NCBI RefSeq assembly: GCF_030034735.1
Contig: NZ_CP125370.1
Location: forward strand, 4,945,001 to 5,009,000
From: Paenibacillus sp. RC334
GTDB lineage: Bacteria > Bacillota > Bacilli > Paenibacillales > Paenibacillaceae
Length of the DNA: 64,000 nt
Direction: 5' to 3'
In this document: positions 17,730 through 27,198 of the stretch, piece after piece
How positions within the stretch are numbered: the stretch's first letter is position 1
How the letters are laid out: every line of letters begins with the position of its first letter
Notes under the pieces: model-generated
Databases searched by the model: none
What the model was told of the DNA's origin: nothing
What the model saw: only the letters and a program-made list of their open reading frames with translations
Made by a program: the position numbers and the translations under genes

Positions 17730-20579
17730 TTGCTAGGAAAAAAAACTGGGAGTTTTATTTCTTGGTTGATTATTTTGTCGCTTTGCTTCAACTTCTTCGG
17801 TTTACCCGGCGTAGCTTCGGCCAGTAGCACCGATTATACAGCCACCTACACGAATTCCACAGCGACTACCCTTCCCTCTACAACCGCTTCGATCACGTCT
17901 ACCGTTACCGCAACGTATGCACCTACCACAATACCTAAATCAACTCAAACTGGGTTAACGGTTCACTTTAAGAAACCTTCAAGCTGGAATTCAGCGATTC
18001 GAATCCATTACTGGAATCTGAATCCGACAACCGTTCCGATAAGCGGAGCGTGGCCGGGAATCCTGATGAAGTCGGATGGAAACGACTGGTACAGCTACAC
18101 CATTGCCGAGGCCACAGGCTCAAGTCTCATCTTTAATGACGGTAGCGGCAAACAGACGGCCGACTTGTCCCGCAGTGTGAAAGAGGGCTGGTATTACACA
18201 GATAACACATGGTATGATACCAGCCCGGAAATGCCTAAAATTCCGGCGATTTCCGCCTCTCCTGTACCCAAAACATATGATTCGTCCCAATCGGTGACGC
18301 TTTCCAGCACCAACAGTGACGATAAGATTTACTATACGATAGACGGCTCGACACCTACGACATCCTCTACCTTGTATACCTCTCCAATCCAAGTTGCTTC
18401 CTCTTTGACCATTAAGGCCTTCGGTGTCAACTCAATCGGTCAAACTGGAAATGCATCCTCTTTCGCTTATATGATTGACCTGAATTCAGATCTGCAAGCT
18501 CCGACAATCACAGCGAATTTGCCTACCAGACATTCCGATTCCTCGGTGACTGTATCCTTCAACCTAAATGATAACAAGGCGGCAACGACCAAGGCATACT
18601 ACACGGACGATGGTACGGAACCAACCATAAGCTCGAAAGTATATATCCTCGGCAACGCTATGGCCGGATTGACCGGACCGTCCATCCTTATTTCCAAGAC
18701 CACGACATTAAAATTTCTCGTTATAGACGGCGCTGGCAATCAAACCAAACAAAGCTTTGTTTATAATATTGGAAATAAAGGTGATTTTCGGGAAGATACT
18801 ATTTACTTCGTGATTACTTCCCGGTTCTATGACGGTGATCCGAGCAACAACATGCACGCATGGGATGATGCCAAGGCGCGTAATCCGGATTCGGACCCGG
18901 CTTGGAGAGGGGACTTTAAGGGGCTGATTCAAAAGCTCGATTATATCAAAGCCCTCGGATTCAGCGCCGTCTGGATTACACCTGTTGTGCAGAATGCCAG
19001 CGGTTATGATTATCATGGTTACCATGCAATAAATTTCGCCAAAGTAGACCCAAGATATGAATCGGCGGGAGCTTCTTACCAGGATTTGATCAATGCGGCC
19101 CATGCCAAAGGGCTGAAGGTTATTCAAGACATCGTTGTCAATCATACCGGTAATTTCGGTGAAGAGAATCTGTACCCCATGTTCAAGAAAGATCCGGCTA
19201 AACCGGATACGGCTAACAACTTGGTGAAAACTACGGATAAGCTGCCGTCAAACTATGATACTATGACACCCGATCAGCAGTATCAGGCAAGGCTCGCTTT
19301 AATGAAGAACGCGGAAACGAACAATAACATTTACCATACAGAGAAAAGCCTCTCCTGGGAATCCTATACTGTTCAAACTGGTCAGATAGCGGGAGATTGC
19401 GTGGATTTGAACACGGAAAACCCTGCAGTTAACGAATATTTAATTGATACCTACAATCACTATATAGACATGGGTGTTGACGCTTTCCGTGTCGATACGG
19501 TGAAGCATGTGAGCCGGTATATTTTCAATAAATACTATATTCCTGCCTGGAAGACAAGAGGCGGCTCGGATTTCTATATTTTTGGAGAAGTAGCCACCCG
19601 TTACAGAGATGTCTGGAACAGTGGAATTCCGGCGATCTCGACGCCATTCTATACTTGGAAAAGCTCGAAATCGTATCCGGGCGATGGAAAGAATGATTAC
19701 GCCTCCAATAAAGTGTCGGTTGAACAAGAGTGGGCGGACAACTCTACTACAGCAGGACAGCCAACCTCGAACAATGCTCTCTTAAACGGAAATACCTATC
19801 ATACGCCTGACTATTCAATGAAATCGGGCATGGATGTGATTGATTTTCCGATGCATTGGGCATTCAAGACCGCGCAGGAAGCATTCAATATGAGAAGTGG
19901 CGATCAATACTATAATGATGCTACCTGGAATGTAACCTATATCGACTCGCATGACTATGCGCCCGACCAGGCTCCGGAAAATCAAAGATTTGCGGGCACA
20001 CAGGACACTTGGGCCGAGAATCTCGATCTGATGTTCACCTTCCGCGGAATACCCGCTATCTTCTATGGTTCCGAAATCGAATTCCAAAAGGGGGCTGTCA
20101 TTGATCCGGGTCCAAACGCACCGCTAAGCAAAACGGGACGGGCATATTTCGGCGATCACATGGAAGGCAATGTTACAGTACAAGATTACGGCAAATACAC
20201 AAATGCTACCGGCACGCTTGCGGAATCGCTCAACCATCCTCTGGCCAAACATATCAGACAGCTTAATTTAATCAGAAGAGCTGTTCCCGCCTTGCAAAAA
20301 GGACAGTATTCCACAGAGAATGTAACGGGCAATCTGGCGTTTAAGAGAAGATATACCGACAGCGCCAAAGGCATTGACAGCTTTGCATTGGTCACGATTT
20401 CAGGAAACGCCACATTTACCGGAATTCCGAACGGAACCTATGTGGATGCGGTGACTGGTAATTCCAAAACCGTTACTGATGGCAAGATCACCCTGACATG
20501 CTCCGGCAAAGGAAACGCAAGGGTATATGTATTGAATGGCAGCGGTGGAATTGGAGAAACGGGAACCTATCTGAAGTAA
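17730..20579 (+). CDS. Secreted alpha-amylase, GH13 with starch-binding domain
   Basis: 949 residues from TTG at 17730, chosen because AGGAGG lies 8 bases upstream and a signal peptide follows (SWLIILSLCFNFFG...VASA). The frame extends 169 codons further upstream, but that part crosses insertion-sequence debris. Domains: CBM26-like starch-binding module (about 55-155; GAWPGILMKS, IFNDGSGKQT), a chitobiase-type beta-sandwich (YYTIDGSTPTT), a second similar repeat, then a GH13 barrel with DIVVNHTGN, DAFRVDTVKH (nucleophile Asp), FYIFGEVATR (acid/base Glu) and YIDSHDYAP. It hydrolyses internal alpha-1,4 bonds of starch outside the cell. The operator at 17676 suggests control by sugar supply. Confidence 0.92.
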   Translation: MLGKKTGSFISWLIILSLCFNFFGLPGVASASSTDYTATYTNSTATTLPSTTASITSTVTATYAPTTIPKSTQTGLTVHFKKPSSWNSAIRIHYWNLNPTTVPISGAWPGILMKSDGNDWYSYTIAEATGSSLIFNDGSGKQTADLSRSVKEGWYYTDNTWYDTSPEMPKIPAISASPVPKTYDSSQSVTLSSTNSDDKIYYTIDGSTPTTSSTLYTSPIQVASSLTIKAFGVNSIGQTGNASSFAYMIDLNSDLQAPTITANLPTRHSDSSVTVSFNLNDNKAATTKAYYTDDGTEPTISSKVYILGNAMAGLTGPSILISKTTTLKFLVIDGAGNQTKQSFVYNIGNKGDFREDTIYFVITSRFYDGDPSNNMHAWDDAKARNPDSDPAWRGDFKGLIQKLDYIKALGFSAVWITPVVQNASGYDYHGYHAINFAKVDPRYESAGASYQDLINAAHAKGLKVIQDIVVNHTGNFGEENLYPMFKKDPAKPDTANNLVKTTDKLPSNYDTMTPDQQYQARLALMKNAETNNNIYHTEKSLSWESYTVQTGQIAGDCVDLNTENPAVNEYLIDTYNHYIDMGVDAFRVDTVKHVSRYIFNKYYIPAWKTRGGSDFYIFGEVATRYRDVWNSGIPAISTPFYTWKSSKSYPGDGKNDYASNKVSVEQEWADNSTTAGQPTSNNALLNGNTYHTPDYSMKSGMDVIDFPMHWAFKTAQEAFNMRSGDQYYNDATWNVTYIDSHDYAPDQAPENQRFAGTQDTWAENLDLMFTFRGIPAIFYGSEIEFQKGAVIDPGPNAPLSKTGRAYFGDHMEGNVTVQDYGKYTNATGTLAESLNHPLAKHIRQLNLIRRAVPALQKGQYSTENVTGNLAFKRRYTDSAKGIDSFALVTISGNATFTGIPNGTYVDAVTGNSKTVTDGKITLTCSGKGNARVYVLNGSGGIGETGTYLK

Positions 20580-20602
20580 ACGGCAGTATGTCTTAGTTAA
20601 CT

Positions 20603-20645
20603 GAAGCAACCTCAGTTCGGTATTGCACCGTGCTAAGGTTGCTTC
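20603..20645 (+). terminator. Inverted repeat after the amylase
   Basis: GAAGCAACCT and AGGTTGCTTC form a 10-bp stem with a 23-base loop, just after the amylase stop. No T run follows, so it may be a processing or weak termination structure. Confidence 0.5.
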
Positions 20646-20784
20646 CAATTAAAAAGTATATCCAAGAGAGAGAGTCAGGATATTGCTCTGGACTAAATTT
20701 TTAACGGATGGGAGTGAACCAAGATGCACCAACGACAGCTTCTATGTGCGTACATTCCTCCGTATATTTAATGACCAACAACCA

Positions 20785-20985
20785 TCAAGTATTAACGGGT
20801 TCTGGCCGGTCATCCGGATATGTTCTACTGCATACAACGGGTACAAGCGTTAGACCAAAAGTACCTAAAGCATATGATAATTGAGGATGTCCTTCATGAA
20901 TGTATAATGCTATTGCCATAATAATGATAGGCAAAACTGTAATACAATCATTATAGTTGTTTCCTCCATTTGCATTGTATTTCAC
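20785..20985 (-). CDS. Small hypothetical membrane protein
   Basis: 66 residues with one hydrophobic stretch (ITVLPIIIMAIALYI). Its GTG start overlaps the stop region of the 119-residue gene upstream, as in translationally coupled pairs. No family recognised and the start is weak, so it may not be real. Confidence 0.25.
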   Translation of the reverse strand: MKYNANGGNNYNDCITVLPIIIMAIALYIHEGHPQLSYALGTFGLTLVPVVCSRTYPDDRPEPVNT

Positions 20986-21341
20986 ACACGTTTCTTTAAC
21001 AATTTTTTCAGCTGTGTGTTCGGGTCAGCAAAAGACTGAATAATCTCCTTCATACCTTCTAGAACGTTTTTTGAAGTTGTTAGATACAAATCTATTACTT
21101 CCGCAGGCCAGCTGTTAAAGTTGGCCGTGATTTTTATAACTTCTGTTCTTAAAGAAAAAGCACTTAAATTATTAGGGTCTAATCCCGCATTATTAAGCAA
21201 ATGGGTCAATCCATGCACAAGTTCTACTCTTGAGCGAACGAGATTTTCAAAAGGATTGAAAATATCTAATATATCCCTTAGCTTAGGGATAGCCCAGGTG
21301 ATTTGTATAAATTTAACCCACGAATTTTTCCTTCTAAGCAA
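20982..21341 (-). CDS. Hypothetical protein, 119 residues
   Basis: A mostly helical, soluble-looking protein (SRVELVHGLTHLLNNAGLDP; KNVLEGMKEIIQSF; basic tail KKLLKKRV). I do not recognise it. It is followed by the 66-residue reading frame with a short overlap and preceded by the VOC gene's terminator. Composition is like coding DNA, but there is no clear ribosome site. Confidence 0.4.
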   Translation of the reverse strand: MLRRKNSWVKFIQITWAIPKLRDILDIFNPFENLVRSRVELVHGLTHLLNNAGLDPNNLSAFSLRTEVIKITANFNSWPAEVIDLYLTTSKNVLEGMKEIIQSFADPNTQLKKLLKKRV

Positions 21342-21383
21342 CGATTTTGATTTGAATTACGGATATGAGATTATAGGGGGTGT

Positions 21384-21420
21384 AAAAAACACCGGTGACC
21401 TTAAGCAGGTGACCGGTGTT
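21384..21420 (-). terminator. Terminator of the VOC gene
   Basis: A 14-bp stem (AACACCGGTGACCT / AGGTGACCGGTGTT) with a short loop, followed on the minus strand by a T run. It lies immediately past the VOC stop codon. Confidence 0.85.
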
Positions 21421-21426
21421 TTCATA

Positions 21427-21828
21427 TTAGCGTTTCGGCATTTTGCTCTCATCCATGTACAGCAGGTTCCAGCGGTGACCGTCCAGGTCGGCAAATCCTG
21501 CGCCGTACATCCAGCCGTCAATTTCACTCGGTTTGCCAAAGATGTTTCCTCCGGCAAACTCTACTTTTTGAATAAAGGCATCTACTTCTTCTCTGCTTTC
21601 AGCGCCAATGGAAAATATTACTTCTGCGGTATGGGAAGTATCTGCGATTTTTGAACCTGTAAATTTCTCAAACGCCGCATCCGGGAACAGCAGAATCGTT
21701 GTTTGGCCTATAGCAAGCTTGGCTCTCTCGTTACCAACGCTAGCCGCATGTAATCCAATCTCATTGAAAAAGGCAGTTGACCTCTCAACATCTTTGACCG
21801 GCAGATTAATCCAGATCTCCTGTGACAT
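21427..21828 (-). CDS. VOC-family (glyoxalase/bleomycin-resistance fold) protein
   Basis: 133 residues. AGGAGG precedes ATG at 21828. The paired beta-alpha-beta-beta-beta pattern is visible: INLPVKDVERSTAFFNEIG at the start and GWMYGAGFADLDGHRWNLLY near the end, the latter being the typical second-repeat metal/substrate edge (DLDGHRW). Relatives are often small dioxygenase-like or antibiotic-sequestering proteins of unknown substrate. Monocistronic with its own terminator. The specific activity cannot be inferred. Confidence 0.85.
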   Translation of the reverse strand: MSQEIWINLPVKDVERSTAFFNEIGLHAASVGNERAKLAIGQTTILLFPDAAFEKFTGSKIADTSHTAEVIFSIGAESREEVDAFIQKVEFAGGNIFGKPSEIDGWMYGAGFADLDGHRWNLLYMDESKMPKR

Positions 21829-21907
21829 GGCTGTAGCCTCCTGGAATATATTTTCAACTACTCCTACTATACTCTACTTCTGGCAGCAGAAGCGAATCTT
21901 ATAAAAG

Positions 21908-21951
21908 AAACCGCAAGGTATGACATTCCTGTCATTCATTCTGCGGTTTCC
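21908..21951 (-). terminator. Inverted repeat after a gene fragment
   Basis: GAAACCGCA and TGCGGTTTC enclose a second short pairing (ATGACA/TGTCAT). It follows the small C-terminal fragment at 21967-22020. Confidence 0.5.
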
Positions 21952-21966
21952 TTAGTAAACTTATTT

Positions 21967-22020
21967 ACTTGACTGCTCCAGCATCGTCTCCGTCAAGGTA
22001 TCGATTTTCGCATCAAAGTA
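21967..22020 (-). pseudogene. C-terminal scrap of an unknown protein
   Basis: Reads SHYFDAKIDTLTETMLEQSS and a stop. Too short to assign. It ends right before a terminator-like repeat, which suggests it was once a gene end. Confidence 0.3.
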
Positions 22021-22249
22021 ATGACTCTCTTACAACAATTCTGCACTCTTCAAGTTCTTCGGGATCCGTATCTAGGTAAAGAAACTTCCAGTCAGTTGGG
22101 TATATTGAATGCGCATGCTGATAATGGATAACCAAAGGTGTCACTGAAGCAAAATCATATATTTTCAAAGAATCTGATTTTAGGGGCATCATCGTTCTTC
22201 CCTTTAGCTTATAACTATATTTATTGGCAATAAGATTTTTTATATTCAA
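22013..22249 (-). CDS. Hypothetical protein, 78 residues
   Basis: Contains FLYLDTDPEELEECRIVVRE and no recognisable motif. An in-frame ATG lies 20 residues in. It overlaps the scrap at 21967-22020 in another frame, so at most one is real. Probably a fragment. Confidence 0.25.
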   Translation of the reverse strand: MNIKNLIANKYSYKLKGRTMMPLKSDSLKIYDFASVTPLVIHYQHAHSIYPTDWKFLYLDTDPEELEECRIVVRESLL

Positions 22250-22490
22250 AAAACAATAAAATATTCGAGTATTAATAAATTGAATACGATTCAGTCAAGA
22301 ATATATTCAACTCTTCATGCGTAGTTAGAGCTTTCACACTGAATTCCGTCTTTTAACCGAGATGGGGGGCGCTGAAGCTTAATCATGGAGCTTGCAACTG
22401 GAGCACTTGCGTAGGAAGCCCTGTTCAACTTTAACGGTGGAGAGTCTTAGCGAAAGAATCTCCATTTCAAGTTATTACTTAGTTATACAA

Positions 22491-22552
22491 ATTCTTTAGA
22501 TTTTCTTTAGAAATATACTCATTAATTCCTTAGTTTTTTTTATTATGCTTTC
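22491..22552 (+). promoter_or_regulatory. Shared response-regulator promoter (copy upstream of IS30/mprF)
   Basis: TTTAGATTTTCTTTAGA gives two AGA half-sites 11 bp apart. The CTTTAGA box starts at 22505, exactly 36 bp before a -10-like TATTATGCT at 22541. About 60 bp are nearly identical to the promoter at 41383-41447. The original downstream gene has been replaced by an IS30 remnant. Confidence 0.75.
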
Positions 22553-22639
22553 TGAAAGAAAAAGAGAGAAGTTCAAAATGGTCAGTAATAACTTAATAAA
22601 TCTAATTAACACTATGCCTATCTATTCTTATTTCGCCCT

Positions 22640-23133
22640 CTCTCTGAGTTCTTTTAGAATACAATCCCATATGAAACTACATCTAATATCCTCGTATCTG
22701 GCCCACGGTAAGGATGAAGCGTACGTAGCCACAATAATTGAACATAAACCCGCTTGCATACTCCCATCAACAATGCCGATCGTACGGAGTTGTTCATAGA
22801 GATTGCGCTAGGTGTAATCATCACACAGTACCCCGCAGGCAGCTTATTCACAGCCACTGCTAACTGAACCAAGTAGTTTGCTTGCTAGGCGGATATGGAA
22901 GCTATACTTAACCTGCTAGTTTATTTTGCTGACGCTATTTGTCCTAGCAACGCGGTTTGAATGAAAATGCTAACGGTTTACTGCTGGGTTCCTCCCCAAG
23001 AGTACTGATGGCTTGGGTCACGGATGAAGATCTCCTTCATTTACTGGATCTAATTAACCACCGACCCCGAAAATGTCTGGATTGGAGGACCGCTCACGAA
23101 TCTTTCACAGAAGTCCTGTCGCATTTGGTTTGA
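22640..23133 (+). pseudogene. IS30-family transposase remnant
   Basis: Several frames join into a decayed IS30 transposase: HGKDEAYVATIIEHK, INNADRTELFIEIALGV, QRGLNENANGLL, then TDEDLLHLLDLINHRPRKCL ending at TGA 23131. The last segments are the catalytic C-terminus (N-x2-RPRKCL) typical of IS30. Multiple frameshifts make it inactive. It separates the promoter at 22491 from mprF. Confidence 0.8.
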
Positions 23134-23194
23134 CAATCCGTCTTGTATTAAAAATATCGATATTATTTTGTCCGAAGGTGGAGTCGACGACACA

Positions 23195-25840
23195 ATGAGA
23201 GAATTGCTTCGAAAGCTTAAAATTTTACAGCTATTTATGGCTTTGTACCGTGCTAAAATTATTAGGATACTGATTCCTGTAGCTGTTTTAGTCATTATCT
23301 ATGTATATGGAAGACACGAAATTCAGAATATTAACTTAGCTAAAATTATTCATGAATTACGCATGATGCCCGTTCATGTCGTTATTCAATTGATCATTGC
23401 TTCTTTTATAGCGGTATCTGTAATGAGTACTTATGATTATTTAATACGAAAACAATTTAAGCTTGATATCAATTGGAAAACGACTTATCGATATGCATGG
23501 ATAGCCAATACATTTAATAATATGATTGGGTTCGCTGGTCTTACCGGTCTAGGACTACGTACATTACTGTATAAGAGAAGTGGCGTTCCTATGAAAACAA
23601 TGGGAGCTGCTGCACTCTTTTTATCGCCTATCGTATTAGTCGGTCTATCTTTACTTGGCTGTCTTGTACTGGTCGGTGTTTTTCCTGTAGAACCTATTTT
23701 TGAACAACTTCCTTGGCTTCGTATCGGTGTATGGGGAGTTTCATTGTACTTACCGTTCTTCCTATTAATGCAACGATCTTCCCTGTTCGCCAAATGGTTT
23801 CATAAGGGCGATGGCAAGTTACCTTGGAAAGTAGTCATCGCTTCTCTAGGTTCCTCTGTTCTAGAGTGGGCTTGTGCAGGGGCATTATTTTGGTTATTCA
23901 CTTTTTATGATCTGAATCATTTACCGTTTGCCCCGGTATTCGGTGTGTATATTGTAGCAGCAATTGCAGGGATTATTAGTATGGCGCCAGGTGGTATTGG
24001 AGCATTTGATCTGATCGTGTTGCTTGGACTTCAGACATTAGGTGTTGATCCATCACGTGCACTAACGATTTTGTTATTGTTCCGCATTTTTTACTTTGTA
24101 GTTCCTTGGTTGATCGGTCTTGTGCTAGCTACGTTTGAGATGAGTCCGAACAGTAAACAAATGCGTGAAATGATTACAACTAGTCTGGACGCTTCACGTA
24201 ACACATGGGTCAAATTCTGGGGCTGGCCTTCTCATTTCGGTCTACTTAGTGATCTAGGAGCATGGGCGCTTGGAAAGTTAGTATTCACCAGTGGTATCAT
24301 ATTACTACTTTCTGCGGCTACCCCAGGCCTAATTGCTCGCCTACGTTTTATGGAACATGTGTTATCTTTACCTATTATGCGTTTTTCAGAACAGTTATCT
24401 GTGACTATCGGTATTATGCTTATTGTCGTATCACGTGGTATTTCAATGCGTACTCGTCGCGCTTACATATGGACGGGAGCATTGTTGTTAGCAGGTGCTA
24501 TCTTCACATTTGCCAAAGGGTTCGATTACGAGGAAGCTATTATTTTACTTATTGTTGCATTGGTGCTATGGATATCTCGGGCTCGATTTAACAGTGAAAG
24601 TGCTAGTATTTCTTTACGTAGTATCTGGATTTGGGCGTTCCTTGCTTTTATCTCATCGTTATCGTATTACGTTATTGGTACACATATTCATCCAGCTATT
24701 TTGCGACATCTACCAATGCGTGCTCAACAATGGTTTTTGAACCCGCATGAATATGCAGTGACGGCTCTTGTTGGATTAATCGGTGCTTTAATTTTAATGG
24801 CATCTATATTCACATTACGCCCGCATCGCTACACAGGAATACGTCCAGATGAGGCGGGTATAGAGAAATTAACTCAATTTATTGCCAAAGAAGACGGTAA
24901 TCTTTTGACTCATCTTCTCTATCTAGGAGACAAAAATTTTTATTGGGCGCAAAATGATCAAATTTTAATTCCCTATTCTCGAATGCGTCACAAATTAATT
25001 GTACTTGGCGACCCAGTTGGTAATAAAAATCTTGTCTCTGCTGCGATTCAAGAATTTCAGAGGTATGCGGATCAGTATGCATTAACCGTTGTTTTTTATC
25101 AAGCAACACCTGAATATCTATCGATCTATCATGAGAATGGTTACAAATTCTTCAAACTAGGCGAAGAAGCTTTGGTTCCTCTAACTACATTCACATTAAG
25201 TGGGAAAAGTAAGCAGAACTTGCGAACTGCTAAAAATAAATCAGATCGTGAAGGTCAAATATTTGAAGTGCTTGCCCCACCCTATCATTCAGAATTACTG
25301 TCTGAATTACGTCAGATTTCGAATGAGTGGCTAGGCGATCGTAAAGAAAAAGCTTATTCTTTAGGTTGGTTCAACGAAGCGTATATTCAACGCTCTCCCT
25401 TAACCTTGCTTCGTAATGCTGAGGGTCACATTTTGGCTTTTGCAACATTAGCTCCAGCTTATGACCAAAATAAAGTGATCTCAATTGATCTGATGCGCCA
25501 TTTGAATGATACACCGAATGGAACGATGGATGTGTTATTTGTACGTATAATTGAATGGGCAAAAGAACAAGGTTATTCTTATTTCAATTTGGGTATGTCT
25601 CCGCTCTCCAGTGTGGGTGAAAATCAGAATGCGCATCGTGAAGAAAAATTAGCTCGGCTGGTGTTCCGATATGGTGGGCACTGGTATGGATTTGAGGGAT
25701 TGCGCCGTTACAAGGAAAAATTCTCACCTGAATGGCAAGCAAGATATTTAGCTTATCCGGCAGGTATGACACTTCCAATGCTTACGCTGGATCTTGTCCG
25801 ACTGGTATCTCGTCGTCCAGAACAAGTAGAGCTTCTTTAA
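23195..25840 (+). CDS. mprF: Phosphatidylglycerol lysyltransferase/flippase MprF
   Basis: 881 residues from ATG 23195 (GGTGGAG about 11 bases upstream). The first ~520 residues form many membrane segments (flippase part, with MAPGGIGAFDLIVLLGL typical of the family). The last ~330 residues are the cytosolic aminoacyl-transferase: GDPVGNKNLV, LRTAKNKSDREGQ, FNLGMSPLSSVG, RYKEKFSPEWQARYL. It transfers Lys (or Ala) from tRNA to phosphatidylglycerol and flips the product, lowering surface negative charge and giving resistance to cationic peptides. The IS30 fragment directly upstream contributes a TTGACA that might serve as a -35. It fits the lipid-defence theme of the island. Confidence 0.93.
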   Translation: MRELLRKLKILQLFMALYRAKIIRILIPVAVLVIIYVYGRHEIQNINLAKIIHELRMMPVHVVIQLIIASFIAVSVMSTYDYLIRKQFKLDINWKTTYRYAWIANTFNNMIGFAGLTGLGLRTLLYKRSGVPMKTMGAAALFLSPIVLVGLSLLGCLVLVGVFPVEPIFEQLPWLRIGVWGVSLYLPFFLLMQRSSLFAKWFHKGDGKLPWKVVIASLGSSVLEWACAGALFWLFTFYDLNHLPFAPVFGVYIVAAIAGIISMAPGGIGAFDLIVLLGLQTLGVDPSRALTILLLFRIFYFVVPWLIGLVLATFEMSPNSKQMREMITTSLDASRNTWVKFWGWPSHFGLLSDLGAWALGKLVFTSGIILLLSAATPGLIARLRFMEHVLSLPIMRFSEQLSVTIGIMLIVVSRGISMRTRRAYIWTGALLLAGAIFTFAKGFDYEEAIILLIVALVLWISRARFNSESASISLRSIWIWAFLAFISSLSYYVIGTHIHPAILRHLPMRAQQWFLNPHEYAVTALVGLIGALILMASIFTLRPHRYTGIRPDEAGIEKLTQFIAKEDGNLLTHLLYLGDKNFYWAQNDQILIPYSRMRHKLIVLGDPVGNKNLVSAAIQEFQRYADQYALTVVFYQATPEYLSIYHENGYKFFKLGEEALVPLTTFTLSGKSKQNLRTAKNKSDREGQIFEVLAPPYHSELLSELRQISNEWLGDRKEKAYSLGWFNEAYIQRSPLTLLRNAEGHILAFATLAPAYDQNKVISIDLMRHLNDTPNGTMDVLFVRIIEWAKEQGYSYFNLGMSPLSSVGENQNAHREEKLARLVFRYGGHWYGFEGLRRYKEKFSPEWQARYLAYPAGMTLPMLTLDLVRLVSRRPEQVELL

Positions 25841-26144
25841 CCTTCAGAATAAATTCTTTGGATAGGCTACAGTTACGTGGACTGAAAAAATGAGGGCAGT
25901 AGAATGAAAGCAATAACCAAGGAGAGAATCTCTGGCCCTGGTCGGAACTGAAAGTCCGTATTGCATGCCAACGGTGGAACGATTAGGTTATCTCAACGAG
26001 TAAGTAATCGATTTATACATCCATGATCTTTTTTTAATGTCAATGCGGTTTTCTCCCGAAACGTTCTTTGCTCTCCTGGATCTGCAGTAGCCAAGTTAAC
26101 TTTGTTATCTTTGTTATTTTTCACGGTTAGATATTGGGAAGACT
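25841..26144. other. Spacer between mprF and IS5 element
   Basis: About 300 bp without a convincing gene; a short frame reading ALVGTESPYCMPTVERLGYL is probably a fragment. Ends in a terminator. Confidence 0.4.
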
Positions 26145-26169
26145 AAGGTGGTCACTTGACCACCTTTTT
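26145..26169 (+). terminator. Rho-independent terminator
   Basis: AAGGTGGTC/GACCACCTT with a 4-base loop, followed by a short T run. Likely ends transcription from mprF. Confidence 0.8.
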
Positions 26170-26250
26170 AATGTTTTGACTTAACTATTCTGCCTTCACT
26201 CTTCTAGACATAAAAAATTTGGTTTATTGTATTAGGGCGTGTATTCAAAC

Positions 26251-26619
26251 CTAAGCAAGCCAGATCATAATCGAGGCCAACGTCAAAAAAGCCTTGAAGG
26301 TGCATGTCAATTTATCAAAGCGAGTCGCTAGGCGACGGTAGTGTTTGGTTTTGTTGAAAAAGCACTCCACTAAATGCCGTTCTTTGTAGATTGCTTTGTC
26401 CCATTTTCGCTGTACTCGACGGTTTTTCTTGCTGGGAATCACTGGAGTCGCCTCTTGCTCTTCTAGGAGTTGGAGAATCCGGTTCGTGTCATATGCCCGA
26501 TCGGCCAGAACTTGCTTTTGGGTTAAATCCATCGACTTCAGCATTTCATAGCCCATGACCGAGTAGTGACGTTGTCCGGCCGTCAACTCTAAGCGCAACG
26601 GGTTGCCTAAAGCATCCAC
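26251..26619 (-). CDS. IS5-family transposase, frame B
   Basis: The catalytic C-terminal half, translated by -1 frameshifting from frame A; the codons before the nominal ATG at 26619 continue upstream to the slip site near 26680. It has the second Asp (LADRAYDTNRIL) and the Glu of the DDE triad (KERHLVECFFNKTKHYRRLATRF). A fragment of the same gene lies at 17383-17460, so this element type has been active locally. Confidence 0.9.
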   Translation of the reverse strand: MDALGNPLRLELTAGQRHYSVMGYEMLKSMDLTQKQVLADRAYDTNRILQLLEEQEATPVIPSKKNRRVQRKWDKAIYKERHLVECFFNKTKHYRRLATRFDKLTCTFKAFLTLASIMIWLA

Positions 26620-26660
26620 AATAGCGTGAATTTTAGTGGTCAGTCCGCCTCGGGATCTTC

Positions 26661-27014
26661 CTATGGCCTGGAGATACTGCCCCCTTTTGCCCCGGCTCCA
26701 TGCTGATGAACACGAACAATAGTCGCATCAATCATTACACTTTCGAAGTCAGGTTCAATCGAAACATGCTCTAAAACTCGATCCCAAATGCCAGCGATTT
26801 GCCAGCGGCGGAACCGGGTGTACACTGAGGACCAAGAAGGATAATACTCTGGCATATCGCGCCATGGCGCTCCTGTCCGGGCGACCCACAACATCGCGTT
26901 GAGCATCACCCGATTGTCTGTTCCAGGTCGACCTCCTTGTTTTTTTCGTTCCGGTGGCAGCACGTCTTTAATCTTTTTCCACTGATCATCTTGGATTTCG
27001 TATCGTCTCTTCAT
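26661..27014 (-). CDS. IS5-family transposase, frame A
   Basis: From ATG at 27014 (MKRRYEIQDDQWKKIKDVLP) to a stop at 26661. It carries the N-terminal DUF4096-like domain (GGRPGTDNRVMLNAMLWVAR, GAPWRDMPEYYPSW) and the first catalytic Asp (VMIDATIVRVHQHGAGAKGG). The frame ends just after an A4G5 slippery run; a -1 shift there leads into IGRSRGGLTTKIHAIVDALG of frame B. This is the usual way IS427-type elements make full transposase. Confidence 0.9.
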   Translation of the reverse strand: MKRRYEIQDDQWKKIKDVLPPERKKQGGRPGTDNRVMLNAMLWVARTGAPWRDMPEYYPSWSSVYTRFRRWQIAGIWDRVLEHVSIEPDFESVMIDATIVRVHQHGAGAKGGSISRP

Positions 27015-27198
27015 ACTTCTTAATTTACCACGATTTAACTTTGTTTTGTAGTTTGAATACACGCCCTAGATAACAGATAAACTAGAGGTATTTGTTGGAT
27101 CAATAAAAAGAAATTTAAGGATCAGAGCTTGAAAAAAAGCTCTTTCAGCAAAAAGAATACTGTCAGTCCTACTGCTTATTAGGTTCTTCCCAATCAGT

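Larger units (their letters stand above)
26235..27066 (-). mobile_element. IS5-family element (IS427-like), 832 bp
   Basis: 16-bp perfect terminal inverted repeats (GGGCGTGTATTCAAAC at the left, its complement at 27051-27066) flanked by TA on both sides, consistent with a 2-bp target duplication. Inside are two overlapping transposase frames joined by a -1 shift at an A4G5 run. Appears complete. Confidence 0.9.
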
